Below are positions 35,391 through 46,100 of a DNA stretch of 64,000 nt, in pieces. The position numbers were made by a program, and so were the translations under genes. Each line of letters opens with the position of its first letter. The first letter of the stretch is position 1. A model generated the notes under the pieces. That model searched no databases. It saw only the letters and a list, made by a program, of their open reading frames with translations, and was not told the DNA's origin. Source of the stretch: Anaeramoeba flamelloides (Eukaryota; Metamonada; Anaeramoebidae); contig JANTQA010000021.1 in NCBI GenBank assembly GCA_027625915.1, forward strand, positions 2,728,001-2,792,000, given 5' to 3'.

Positions 35391-36241
35391 AACAGAAAAA
35401 AAAAAAAAAAAAGAATCCACACTTTTTTAAAATGTATTGGTATGGAAATTGAAAATTTTTATTTTTAGATTTTTTTTAAGGGATGTGAAATATTAAATTT
35501 CAAGTGGGGAGGGCAAGGGTCTGCCTTTAATTAAGGATCTTGGTTCTTAACAATTATTTCTCAATTTTTTAAATTATTTTCAAACAAATCAAACAAATAC
35601 AAATGCATATAACAAAATGAAAAAAATATAATCAATAAATATTATCATATAACTTATGTAAATAATAACATTCCTTTGTTTATACTTTGAATATTTGAAA
35701 AAGAGAATTCGGCCTAATCTTATAAAATTTCAATAAATTTAATAAACTATTGACAATAAAAGAAATGATCAATTGTTTCTGATCTTTAAGGATTCAATAT
35801 TTGATTTATTTTTCTTGTATTTTTATAATAAGATAAAAATTTAAACTATTGTTTGTTCATAAAAACTCTCAGAAATTACTAAAAGTGAGATTTCAAACAA
35901 ATAAAACTTGTTTTACAAATTTTTCTTTTTATTTTTCGATCCAGAAAATTCCAGTAAAAAAAGGATCTAGATCTTTTTAATGAAAATTTAATTGAGAAAA
36001 ATTAACTTCTTTAAAAAATGATAAACCTTTTTCTAAAGTTGAAAAAGGGTTTGGTTTCTCGGGTTTAATTGGATCCTAGTGTAAAAAATTACTCTTTTAT
36101 CTTTGGATTAAAAATAAATAAGAGTCACTCAAACCCCAAAGATTCCTAATATCCAAAAAACATTTTTTTTTCGGATCCTGAAACAAGTATTTCAAATAAA
36201 ACCAGTTGATGTTTTTTTTTCTTATTATTATATTTTAACAC
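35391..36241. other. 3' flank of the PNPO-like gene
   Basis: A/T-rich, nothing recognised. Confidence 0.4.
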
Positions 36242-36898
36242 TTAAGGCCAAACAATCTTTCTTTCCCATTTACCAAAAGCCAATCTTGCTTTTTGAGTTT
36301 TCAATTGTTTAAGTCGTCTGAGAAACCTAATTCTCAGTGGAACAGAGTTTTTAATTGATCGATCTCTATCAAACCAAAATTCAACACTCTTTGGGACAAG
36401 TTTGAAGCCTTTCCATTTTTTTGGTCGCTTGAATATTTCAACATTTTCATTTTCTTCTTGAAGTCGATCAAGCTCGTTACGTAACAGTTGAGGAGTTTCA
36501 ATTATTTCTCCTTGCCTGGAAGCTAAAAGGAATAATTGCGAAGATCTGCTTCTTTCTGACCAAGCTTGCTCAATTTCTTCCTCACTTACTTCGACAACAA
36601 TCCCTTGGGCGCGCATCTGGATTTGCAAAGGTTTCCAATAAAAGCAAAGAGAAGCAAAAGGGTGTTTTGTTAGCTGTTTTGCTTTATCTGAAGATTCAAC
36701 GGTATAAAAAGTGAATGAAGTTTCTGCTTGATTAAACTTTTGCATTACCATGTTACGGCAATCAGGAAAACCACTCTCCTTGTCGTAGGTGGCTAAAGTA
36801 AAAACAGATGCAAGAATTGATGGTGTTGTCTTTTCTGATGCTTCCTGTAATTTTTCTTGGATAATTTCGGAAGGATCTTGTAATTTCTCAACATTCAT
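36242..36898 (-). CDS. Pyridoxamine/pyridoxine 5'-phosphate oxidase family protein
   Basis: A single exon of 218 residues, equal to E. coli PdxH. Family landmarks run in order: SVFTLATYDKESGFPDCRNMVMQKF (FMN phosphate contacts Arg48, Lys54), FTFYTVESSDKAKQLTKHPFASLCFYW, MRAQGIVVEVS, SRSSQLFLLASRQGEII, and PKKWKGFKLVPKSVEFWFDRDR. PNPO makes pyridoxal phosphate from its 5'-phosphate precursors using FMN and oxygen. The usual RLHDR substrate-binding motif is replaced by RSIKNS, so the His is missing, and the end is KIVWP instead of RLxP. Activity or specificity may therefore differ; an FMN-binding relative is possible. The start is the first ATG of the frame. It has no neighbour of related function. 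Confidence 0.82.
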   Translation of the reverse strand: MNVEKLQDPSEIIQEKLQEASEKTTPSILASVFTLATYDKESGFPDCRNMVMQKFNQAETSFTFYTVESSDKAKQLTKHPFASLCFYWKPLQIQMRAQGIVVEVSEEEIEQAWSERSRSSQLFLLASRQGEIIETPQLLRNELDRLQEENENVEIFKRPKKWKGFKLVPKSVEFWFDRDRSIKNSVPLRIRFLRRLKQLKTQKARLAFGKWERKIVWP

Positions 36899-37260
36899 AA
36901 TTTGGAAAGCAAAAATGTAAAGATAAAAAAAATGATACTGATCGCTTGAAGAAGATGTTCAAGAGAACAAGTTGTCGGGAATCTTTTTAGAGTGGAACTA
37001 ATAAGAAATTAGAAAATAGTAACAATATCTGACACACCTACTTTAAAGATCATTATTGGTGGATCGTAATGAAATAAATAATCTTCAAGTAAATTTAATA
37101 CTGGTATTTGAATTTTAAATGGGAAAAAATTTTGACTCCCTTTCTATATTTTTCTTTCTTAAATAGAGTTTTCAAAGAAGTATCCTGTAATTTATGGTTA
37201 GGACAAAAAAAGGTGATTGAATATGAAGTCAAAATTTTACACATTTATTATTTAGTAATT

Positions 37261-37661
37261 GGAAAAAAAGTTCAACACGGTTTTTAATTTGGAACAGTAC
37301 CGAAAATGAAAAGTAAAATCAATTAAAAGAAGAAACCAATTAACTTCAAATAATAACCCATTATATTATTTTCAATCAACCCAACGAATACAATTTAAAT
37401 CTACTGATTTATCGAAATTCAGGTTGTGGTTTTGGAGATCTCAAAAATAGTTAATTTTTTGAACAAATTTTTAATAATTGATCAATCAAATGAAAAACTC
37501 ATACCTAAAGATAGTATTAAAAAAACTGTTATTGTGGCGAATACTTCATTTGGTCTTTATTTAGTTATTTATTCTTTTTTTCATTGATCTTACTTGAATT
37601 TTCAATAAGGTTCCCAATTAAAAACACTATTTTACTTTTTTTCCAGTTACACTTTTTTTCC
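37261..37661 (+). mobile_element. Inverted-repeat element E1
   Basis: Ends GGAAAAAAAGTTCAACACGG and complement (CACTTTTTTTCC). Interior nearly the same as E2 at 59960-60379, including GTTATTGTGGCGAATACTTC. It lies upstream of the PNPO-like gene. Confidence 0.75.
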
Positions 37662-38221
37662 ACAACGGTAAAAAACCAGAACAAATTCAAAAAAAAATTA
37701 CTTGCATCTGGAAAGTTCAAAACCAAGTAAAAAATTTGATTAACAGATGACCTTACTTTTAAAAGCTATTTTTCACAATATATACTTTTTTTTCTTTCAA
37801 AAGAAAGATCCATTTTTCTCATTTTTGTAAAGTTTCAAAATTAACAAATTTTCTGAATTATTTAAAAACATATCTTCTTTGAATTTAAGAAGAAAATCAT
37901 TTTATATGTGAATCAAGTTTACAAAAATATACTTGAAAAAATTAAACTCGTAATATCACTAAGTTTTGAATAACTCAGTATAAAAATCAACTTAAAAAAA
38001 AAAAATATAAATAATTATTTTAAACTTGAAAAAAAATAATTTCTATATTCAAAGAATATTTTGAATCATTATTATTCTTTTGACAAATAAAAAAAATATA
38101 CACACGTTGGTCAAACAGTAAAATTATAAGTCTTGGAAAATACTCTATTTACAAATAATAAAAATCAACTTTTGCACTAAAAGAAATATTTTTTAAGGGT
38201 CAAGTAATTATGGTGAATTTT

Positions 38222-39520
38222 TTTTTTCTGAAATGGAAAAAAACTTTTTTGTAATTTTTATAAGGACCTAACACCAATCAAAACCCAGCCAACCTATGAT
38301 GTACAATCGATCTCCAAAAATCAATAACTAAAGATGTGGACATTTTTAGAAAAAAACCCCAAAGAGAGATACTCAACTTCCAATTAGAATGGTTAGAATA
38401 TATATTTTTTAAAAACAACTATGTCATGTTTTAAAATGTCACTCTTTCGCACTTTTTTAGATCCCCATAATTTTTTTTTTTCATTTTTCAAATGAGTTAT
38501 TTTTTATCTCAAGAATATTACATAATCCAAACTTGGTCAAATTTAGAGAGTTGCAAAATAACCACATATCAGATTAAATCGAATTCTATTGATTGCGAAC
38601 TTCAAGAAAGCAATTTGTTATAAATTAAAGAAATTTACCCATTTGGAAATAGAAAATGAGAAAAGATGAATTTTTTTTTAGTTTAAATTTTGATTTTTTG
38701 AAATTGAAAAATCTTTGAAACTTTTTTTTTATTCTTTGAATTTTTTGTCAAAGAGATCCAATGAATTTTTTTTTTTGTTATTTGAATTTTGTTAACTAAA
38801 AGAAGGGTTATTTCAAATACCCTTTTTGGTTTCAGGTCAACACTTGAGTATGGAGCAAATTCATGGTTAATGACTAGACCCTTAAGAGTTTAATTACTTA
38901 CAATTTTCTTACCTCCATACTCAAGAAATTGGTTATCACCTGAAACCTAAAAGAGTATTGTGAAATAACCCTTCTTTTAGTTAACAATAAAATATCAAAG
39001 TATTTGAGAGACCTCAAAATCCAAAAAATAGTTTAAAAGAAATCTCATATTTAAAATTTTTTTGATTACTTCTTTTATCTTTCCCAATGTTTAAATTTCT
39101 TTAATTTAAAACAAATTGTTTTCTTGAAGTACAAAATCAATTGAATTTGATTTAATAAAATTTTTAGTTGTTTTATAACCATCTATATTTGACAAATTAA
39201 GGATTTTATAACAATCTTCAAAGATAAAAATAACATGTTTGAAAAAAAAAAAAAAAAATCACCGGGATCTAAAAAAGTGCGAAAGAGCGACACTTCGAAA
39301 CTACCCTAGTTGTATTCAAAAATATAATTCATAAAAATATAAATGTGGAATTCAGTATCACTTTTTGGTACTTTTCTTCTAATATAGTACCTGTTTTTTT
39401 TATAATTGATTTTTAAAGATTGTTCGTAATCATAAATTGGTTGGGTTAGCATTGTTATTTGGTTACCCAATCAAAAATTACAAAAAAAAAATTTTTTTTC
39501 AAATGTTTTTTTCAGGGAAA
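38222..39520. mobile_element. Foldback element with arms of about 470 bp
   Basis: Left arm 38222-38700 is the near complement of right arm 39050-39520. Landmarks include CTTTCGCACTTTTTTAGATC (38445) against GATCTAAAAAAGTGCGAAAG (39268), and AAATTAAAGAAATTTA against its complement. The loop holds element G. A single right-hand arm occurs alone at 60700-61145. Confidence 0.75.
38796..38980. mobile_element. piggyBac-like MITE G, nested in the foldback loop
   Basis: Perfect 20-bp inverted ends, CTAAAAGAAGGGTTATTTCA and complement, sit directly between TTAA (38792-38795) and TTAA (38981-38984). TTAA duplication is the signature of piggyBac transposition. At 185 bp and non-coding, it would depend on a transposase elsewhere. 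Confidence 0.8.
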
Positions 39521-40639
39521 ATACTTGACTCTTAAACACCTTTTGAAAAATACTTTTTTTTAATTTCAAAAAGAAAAAAATTACAATCGGTTTTAAAAAC
39601 GAACTATTATTCAAATAAGTTGTGATAAAAAAATTCTGTATATTTCACAAACATAATCTCAAAGGAATAAACAAATTGGATAATTATTAATAAAAACAAA
39701 ATATTAAATAACAATTTTAGATTAGTAAATAATGATAGAGAAATTTTGAGTACATCAAAATCCTATTTTATGAATAAAAAATTCTTTTTGCATTATTCTT
39801 AAAACCTTTATCAAAAAGTCTCATAAAATTTAACAGATTTAGTTTGATGGTAAGTATTCCTTACTTAAATATAAATTTTTTAAAAAAAAATAGAAAACAA
39901 AAACATTGAAAAAAATATGAAAAGTGGTTGTAAGGACTACTTTCCCACCATTTTTGCTATTTACTTGTTGTGATATTTTACATTCACTTCTCAAAAAGAA
40001 TATTCATTTACAAGAAATTGAATGAAAAAATTACGAAATGCAAAATAAAAATCAAAATAAACAAAAAAAAATTCATTAAAACCGCTTTTTAAATGGATTA
40101 TTTTAAAAAATTACTAGAAGAAATTTTCAAGTGTCAACTTATATTTGAAAGCTTTTCAAACTTTTTAAAGTAACTAAAAACATATTTTGGTAAACTATAA
40201 GAAATTTTTTCGTCTTTTTAGATTCGAAATCGCTATTATGAAAACAAAAAATTGATATTTTGGTAGGATCTAAGAAGGTATGAAATTTTGAAAATTGTTT
40301 TGAATGGTAAAAAATTCCAATTTTTTTTAAAATAAATTCTCAGTATACAAATTTAACTAAGATAATGTAATTCTTTGAAGAAATTTTTTATCAAAAATTT
40401 CACTTTTTAGTAAAATAAATTCTCAGTATGTAAATTTAACTAAGATTATGGAAATCTTTGAAGAAAGTTTATATCGAAAATTTCAATTTTTTCACCATAA
40501 AAAAAAATAGTACTTAAACATTCAAGCCTGGTTTTTAACACTCACAGCCATGATAAAATTTTAAACAAATTTGTATGTACTGGCAAATTATTTTCAACAG
40601 AACTACAATACAAGTAAAAAATAAAATCTAAAAATTAAA
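39521..40639. other. Gene-free A/T-rich stretch
   Basis: Nothing recognised apart from a local tandem similarity around 40330-40480 (AAATTCTCAGTATACAAATT repeated about 85 bases later). Confidence 0.4.
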
Positions 40640-41074
40640 GTTAGCCAAAACTACATATATCAATTTCATTTATACATCTTTTATAAATTATTTTTTCAAA
40701 ATTTATGATAATTTTTTTAAATTAAGAAAAGATAGATATTAAACTCATTAAGATTCAAATACCCCCCTTTTTTCAAAAGTCCCGACTTTTGATAAAAACA
40801 CCTATTTTTTGGGTATTTTTTTTTCATTTTGTAATTAGTTACAACGAATAAACATAGATTGAACATTAAGAAAGAAAAAATGATCATAAATGTTAAAACA
40901 ATTTTAAGAAAAAAAACCGGGAATATAAACTATTTTTCAAAAAATTTGACTCACTTTATAATGTTAATGGGATTTGTTTTAAGGGTTTATTCCAGTATTC
41001 TTAACAAAAAAATATTTTCAAATTTTTGGATGAGAATCATTATTTCTAATTTTGTAAATTTTTGTTTTACTTTT

Positions 41075-41132
<58 letters not shown>

Positions 41133-41690
41133 ATCCTGTGGAAAAAAAAAAAGAGATCTTCGAAAAGAAAAATAATCACAATGGAAATTGTAGCTATGTA
41201 ATGTCTTTGAAAATAGATTTCATTATTCATAAAAAATCTTGTTGTTCAACTTTTTTTCAGTGAAAGTTCAGTAATAAAAAATCGGTAATGTTCATTTCAA
41301 AAACTGTGACTCACTTTTTTTTAGTTTTTGGTTTTATTTTTTTTTTTAATTTTTAATCTATCGGGCTTTTATATATTTAGACTGGCTTAAAAGTGAATCA
41401 CCAATCAGATTTAGTTATTAATTGTTCTTGAATACTAAAGGATAATTTTTTTTTTAATTTATTATTTCAGGTGAGTCACAATATTTGAAAAAGAGTTTAC
41501 ATTAAAAAATCAAAAATGAAAAATAAAATAAAATGATAAAAAATATTTCAAAAACAGAAAAAAAAATAAGTTATTCAATTTAAATTAGCAATACCTTTTG
41601 AAAGAAACTATTTTATTCTATATCAAATTGAAAAATATGATTTTTTTTTGGACTATTAAAAAAATATTCAAAATATCTCTTCATCCAGTC
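40640..41690 (-). repeat. Repeat J2 interrupted by repeat K2
   Basis: Read on the minus strand, 41690-41520 and 40820-40640 match consecutive parts of J1. The middle (about 41470-40920) matches K1 and includes a run of 45 T (41080-41124). K therefore seems to have inserted into a J copy here. Confidence 0.55.
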
Positions 41691-43143
41691 GAATAATAAT
41701 TTGAAAAAATTAAAATTAAAAAAGAAAGAGATATGACTGAAAATTTTCTCATTTTTTTTTTTTTTCCATTCCCGTTAATATCTATTAAAGTTGTAAACCT
41801 TTTCGTAATTGTTATTATAATAATATTTATTATAATGAGTGTGTTTCAAAAAGGAAAATTTAGAGATTTTTTTTTGAAAAAATTTTCAAAGTTTTGTTAT
41901 GTAAACTCCATTTCAAAATAATTGGCCAATTAAAAATCAAATTTCGAAAATAAATTATTTTTATAAATTGAATTTATCTATTATAATAAAAAAATTACTA
42001 TTTTAGTATTCAGTTCTATACACTAGAAATATTTGACTTTCATCTAAGAATAAAATAAAAAAAAACTAAATTTAAACTGGGTCATTGATTCTGAAATTTA
42101 ATTTACATTCAATTCAAAAATAAAATAAACAAATCTTCTATCATTTTTCAATCAAAATTGTTTTCGAATCAAGGTTTAAGTTGTAATTTAAAAAGACTTG
42201 ATTTTTTGAAAATCTACAATTACTAATTTCATTTTTCGAATAATTGAATTGTTACTTTTATTCACAAATTTTTTACTGATCAATGTAGGTAACTGAATTG
42301 AAAATAAATTAAACTCTATTAAAACCTGTTTTTGAAATTTCAAAGCCAATTTCAAAATACATAAAAGTCATAATATCAGAATATTAAAAAAAAAAATTTT
42401 TTTTTATTTTTATTTTCCCCTTAACTTTCTTCAAAAAACACAGTAAAGAATTAACTTTTATTAAAATATTCAATTTGTCCCTTTTAAAATAAATGTTTCT
42501 CGTATTGTAACAAAATAACCTTTAACAGAAACAAGAATCGATTATGTATATCGAAAGCTTGGCCAAAAACACAAAAAAAACTATTTTGTTAGTTGTTGAA
42601 GATAATAATTTTTTCAATTGTAGGAAGGAACTATGCTCTACGATCACCAAGACTAAATATTGGCAAATATTTTAATTGAGCAGATCTTTATAATTGTCTC
42701 CAAATTAAAATCAAATTCCCAAAAAAAAATGTAACAGTTTGCATCACATTATCTTTTACCTTTAAAGTAACAAAAAAATCCTTCGAAATTGTAAATAATG
42801 CCTCTAATACATAATTGGTTTTCTTCAAGATTCAAATAAGAAACACCCAAACACCAAGGGTCAAATTGGTAAACTTCAAATGTAGTATAAATTTTATACA
42901 AAAAATCCCCTGACTTTAACAAAGTTTATCACTTTTAGAACTTATTTTCGCTTTAAAGGTGTTGGAAAGTGTTTGAATGTTTTGTAAATTGTCTCAAAGT
43001 ATTTGAAAGTTTGTAAAGGCTAAAAGATTAAAAAAAGTCATCAAATTGTATGTGGTTTTTCAACCTCTTTTCCTATCATTTTTTCAAATCACAGCCCTTA
43101 TTTCTTTTTCCTTTCAAAAAAAAGCAATTAACTAGCTTGCAAA
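41691..43143. other. 5' flank of the CK1 gene
   Basis: A/T-rich. Bases about 42897-43026 are similar to 47157-47290 inside the gene's own large intron. No other feature was recognised. Confidence 0.45.
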
Positions 43144-46100
43144 ATGGGAAATTTAAAAACCCTCCACCTCTCTTCTGGTCTTGAAGAAAATGGATTTTTA
43201 CCCCCACGAGAATTTACTTCAAAAGATCTTCTCGTAAGCGGCTTATTTCAGGTAGATCACAAAATTGGATCTGGCTCTTTTGGGAAAATCCATCTGTGTA
43301 CTCGAGTGTCAAATGGAGAAATTTATGCTGTTAAATTTGTACAAAAATTTTCACAAGCCTTTTTTTATTTTTTGAAATGTTGCAGCCTATCTTTTTTTCA
43401 AAGTCAACTTTTTTGAATTTTTTTTTTTTTTTTTTTTTTCATCTCACATTTTCCGAAACAAACAAAAAATAGGAAACGGAATCTGAAGAAGGCCAATTAA
43501 ATTACGAATATAAACTATATCAAATTTTTAAAGGGCACCCAGGTTTTCCAAAAGTCCATCATTTTGGGATCTACAATTACCAGCATTTCATGATTATGGA
43601 TTATTTGGGTCCAAATTTGGAAACTCTGTTTAACTATTGCCAAAGGAAATTTAGTTTGAAAACCATCTTAATGATCATAGATCAATTAATTTGTAGAATA
43701 GAACAGGTGCACTCAAAGTCGTTTATTTATAGAGACATCAAGCCTGAGAATTTTGTGATTGGGAGGAAAAACCAAAAAAATCAAATTTTTATGATAGATT
43801 TTGGTTTGGCCAAGCTGTACCGAGGCTTTTGGACACACAAACAAAACAAATTTAAAAACAATTGCGATTTGGTTGGTACTGTGAGGTACTCTTCGATCAA
43901 CACCCATATGGGTATTGAGCAATCAAGAAGGGATGATCTTGAAAGTATTGGCTATATGATCATTTATTTTTTAAAGGGCAGGCTGCCCTGGCAAGGTTTT
44001 AAAGTTATAAATAACAAAGAAAGACACAAACTCGTTGGAGACAAAAAAATTGATACCTCTTTAAAGGTTTTGTGTGAAGGTTTACCAGGTTTGTTGAATA
44101 TTTTGCTTATTATTAATTTTTTGGTTCCTTTTCTGAACATTTCTTTTTGTTTTGCTTATTTTCGAAAATTATTTTTTTCTCTCCAATACTTTTTTAATTG
44201 TTTCTCTCATTGAAAGAAAAGAAAGTAACACTTTTAAAAACGAAAACAATTCCCTTTCAAATTCGTCTTCAAGCCAAATTGATCAACAACTTTAAATTAA
44301 CCGCAAATTTAAATTTTGCCAACAATCAAATATTCTGAAATTTGAAAAAGACTTTGGATTAAAAAAATTAGAAAATTTTCCAAACCCACTCTCGTAATTC
44401 AAAATTATTTGAATTACAGTTGTTTACAATTCAGATTTTTACACAGCCCAAATGAGTTTTTTTATTTCTTTTTCGGCTTTTTATTCAAAATTTACAAAAC
44501 CTTAAAAACTCAAAACCACTTACAATATGTCTTTCGCTACAATTTCGGTATTTTTTATTTTTTCTAATTTCCAGTAATGGACACCAAAAATAATATTCAC
44601 TCTTATGCTATTATTAAAAATTGAATGGGAATTGTTGATCAATAAACTAATAAAGAAAAAAATAAAAGAGAAAAAACTGAAACATTTTTTGCTGATTGTG
44701 TGACAACATAATTAAAAATCTCTTAATTTGGAATTGAATGAAGAGTTAATTATTGAAATTTGAATTTAACATGGTTAAAAAAGTTTAGGTACTCAGTTTT
44801 ATGATGATAAGGGATTGATACAAAATAGATTGGTATTATTGAAAAAACTAAATGTCTTGAAATAATACAATTTTTCGAAAAATAAGAAGGTATTTTATTT
44901 TTTTTTGAATAATTTTTTTTGGAAAACTACTATTTCAATTTCGAATTCTAAAGGATAAAACGTTATTTAGTTTAGAGTGAGACTGGAAAATCGTGTTTAA
45001 TTGCTTTTTTTGAAGTGAAATTTTTCATCCAAAAATTAAATCCATAACAGAAATCGGGGATTTGGTACTCATTTTCATTCATGAGATTTACTTTTTGAGA
45101 TTATTTATTACCAAGTGGATTTCAAAAATTACAAATACACATCGGGAATAAAACTGTTTGTAGCTTGAGTGTTTGGTAGTAATTAGATTTTATTTTTTTT
45201 ATGATTGAAGAAAAGAACAAAAAAGAGACATTTATTTTCTCAACACATAGAAAGAATAGTTTAATTTCAATTTTGGTTTAAAAACTGTTTTGTTTAGGTG
45301 GTGTGTGTTCCACTCGGTACAAAAAAAAAGGAGTTGTATTTTTTCAAAGAAAAAAATTTTAAAGAAATTTCATTTTTCCAAAAAAATAAAATGGTTTTCT
45401 TTATTTATTTGAATTTTGGAAGAAAAACCAATAAACACAAACCCTTTTTGACTGATCTTTAAAATGATTTTGATTTTAATAACTAAAAAATAATAAAACG
45501 TTGAAAATATTTTTATTTTTTTTCTATTTTAATCAAAAGATTATGGGGGCTTTTTGAACTACAAAATAGTGAATCAGGGGTTGGTTTTAACAATATTCTA
45601 ATCAAATTTAGATGTTTATATTCATTAAAACAAATTCTTGAAAAAAAAACATTGTCCCCGTATATTAAGACATATATTTTTTTATGATAATAAATATGGA
45701 AAAGAAAACGTATTCCAATGGTTCGCTTCTGTTTAAACAATCCTGTAATTAGTTTAGATCTTGAATTGTTGAAAGTATCTCTAAAACATTAAATAAACAC
45801 TATTTTCAAAGAATTCAAAACCTAGAAACATCAGGCAATTAATTTTTTCTTTTTTGATACTTCAAGATATTTTCAAATGTTTAAAACCACTTTTCAACAT
45901 TATTTTTATCATTTAACATAAAAACATTCTGGCAATATGACAATAAAATAAAAAAAGAAATTAGCTCACACAAAATATAAATCAGTCACATCAATTGCCT
46001 TTCGTGATTTAATCATAAATAAATATGAAATTTGATTTATTGAGTGATCAAAAATCACTGTATCTAAGAGTAGAAAAATCCATGTTTCAAAATAAAAGCA

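Noticed and set aside
37261-37661. Target-site duplications for family E and F elements
   Set aside because: Flanking bases of the copies do not give a consistent direct repeat, so superfamily was not assigned.
44089-44213. Reading exon 2 of CK1 through to the stop at 44213
   Set aside because: The added residues (LLNILLIINFLVPF..) are hydrophobic intron translation and replace conserved kinase helices.
44447-44530. A nearby terminal exon for CK1 (LPAQMSFFISFSAF..)
   Set aside because: Phase would fit, but the peptide lacks CK1 residues and stops early, while the exon at 51037 gives a clear CK1 C-lobe in phase.
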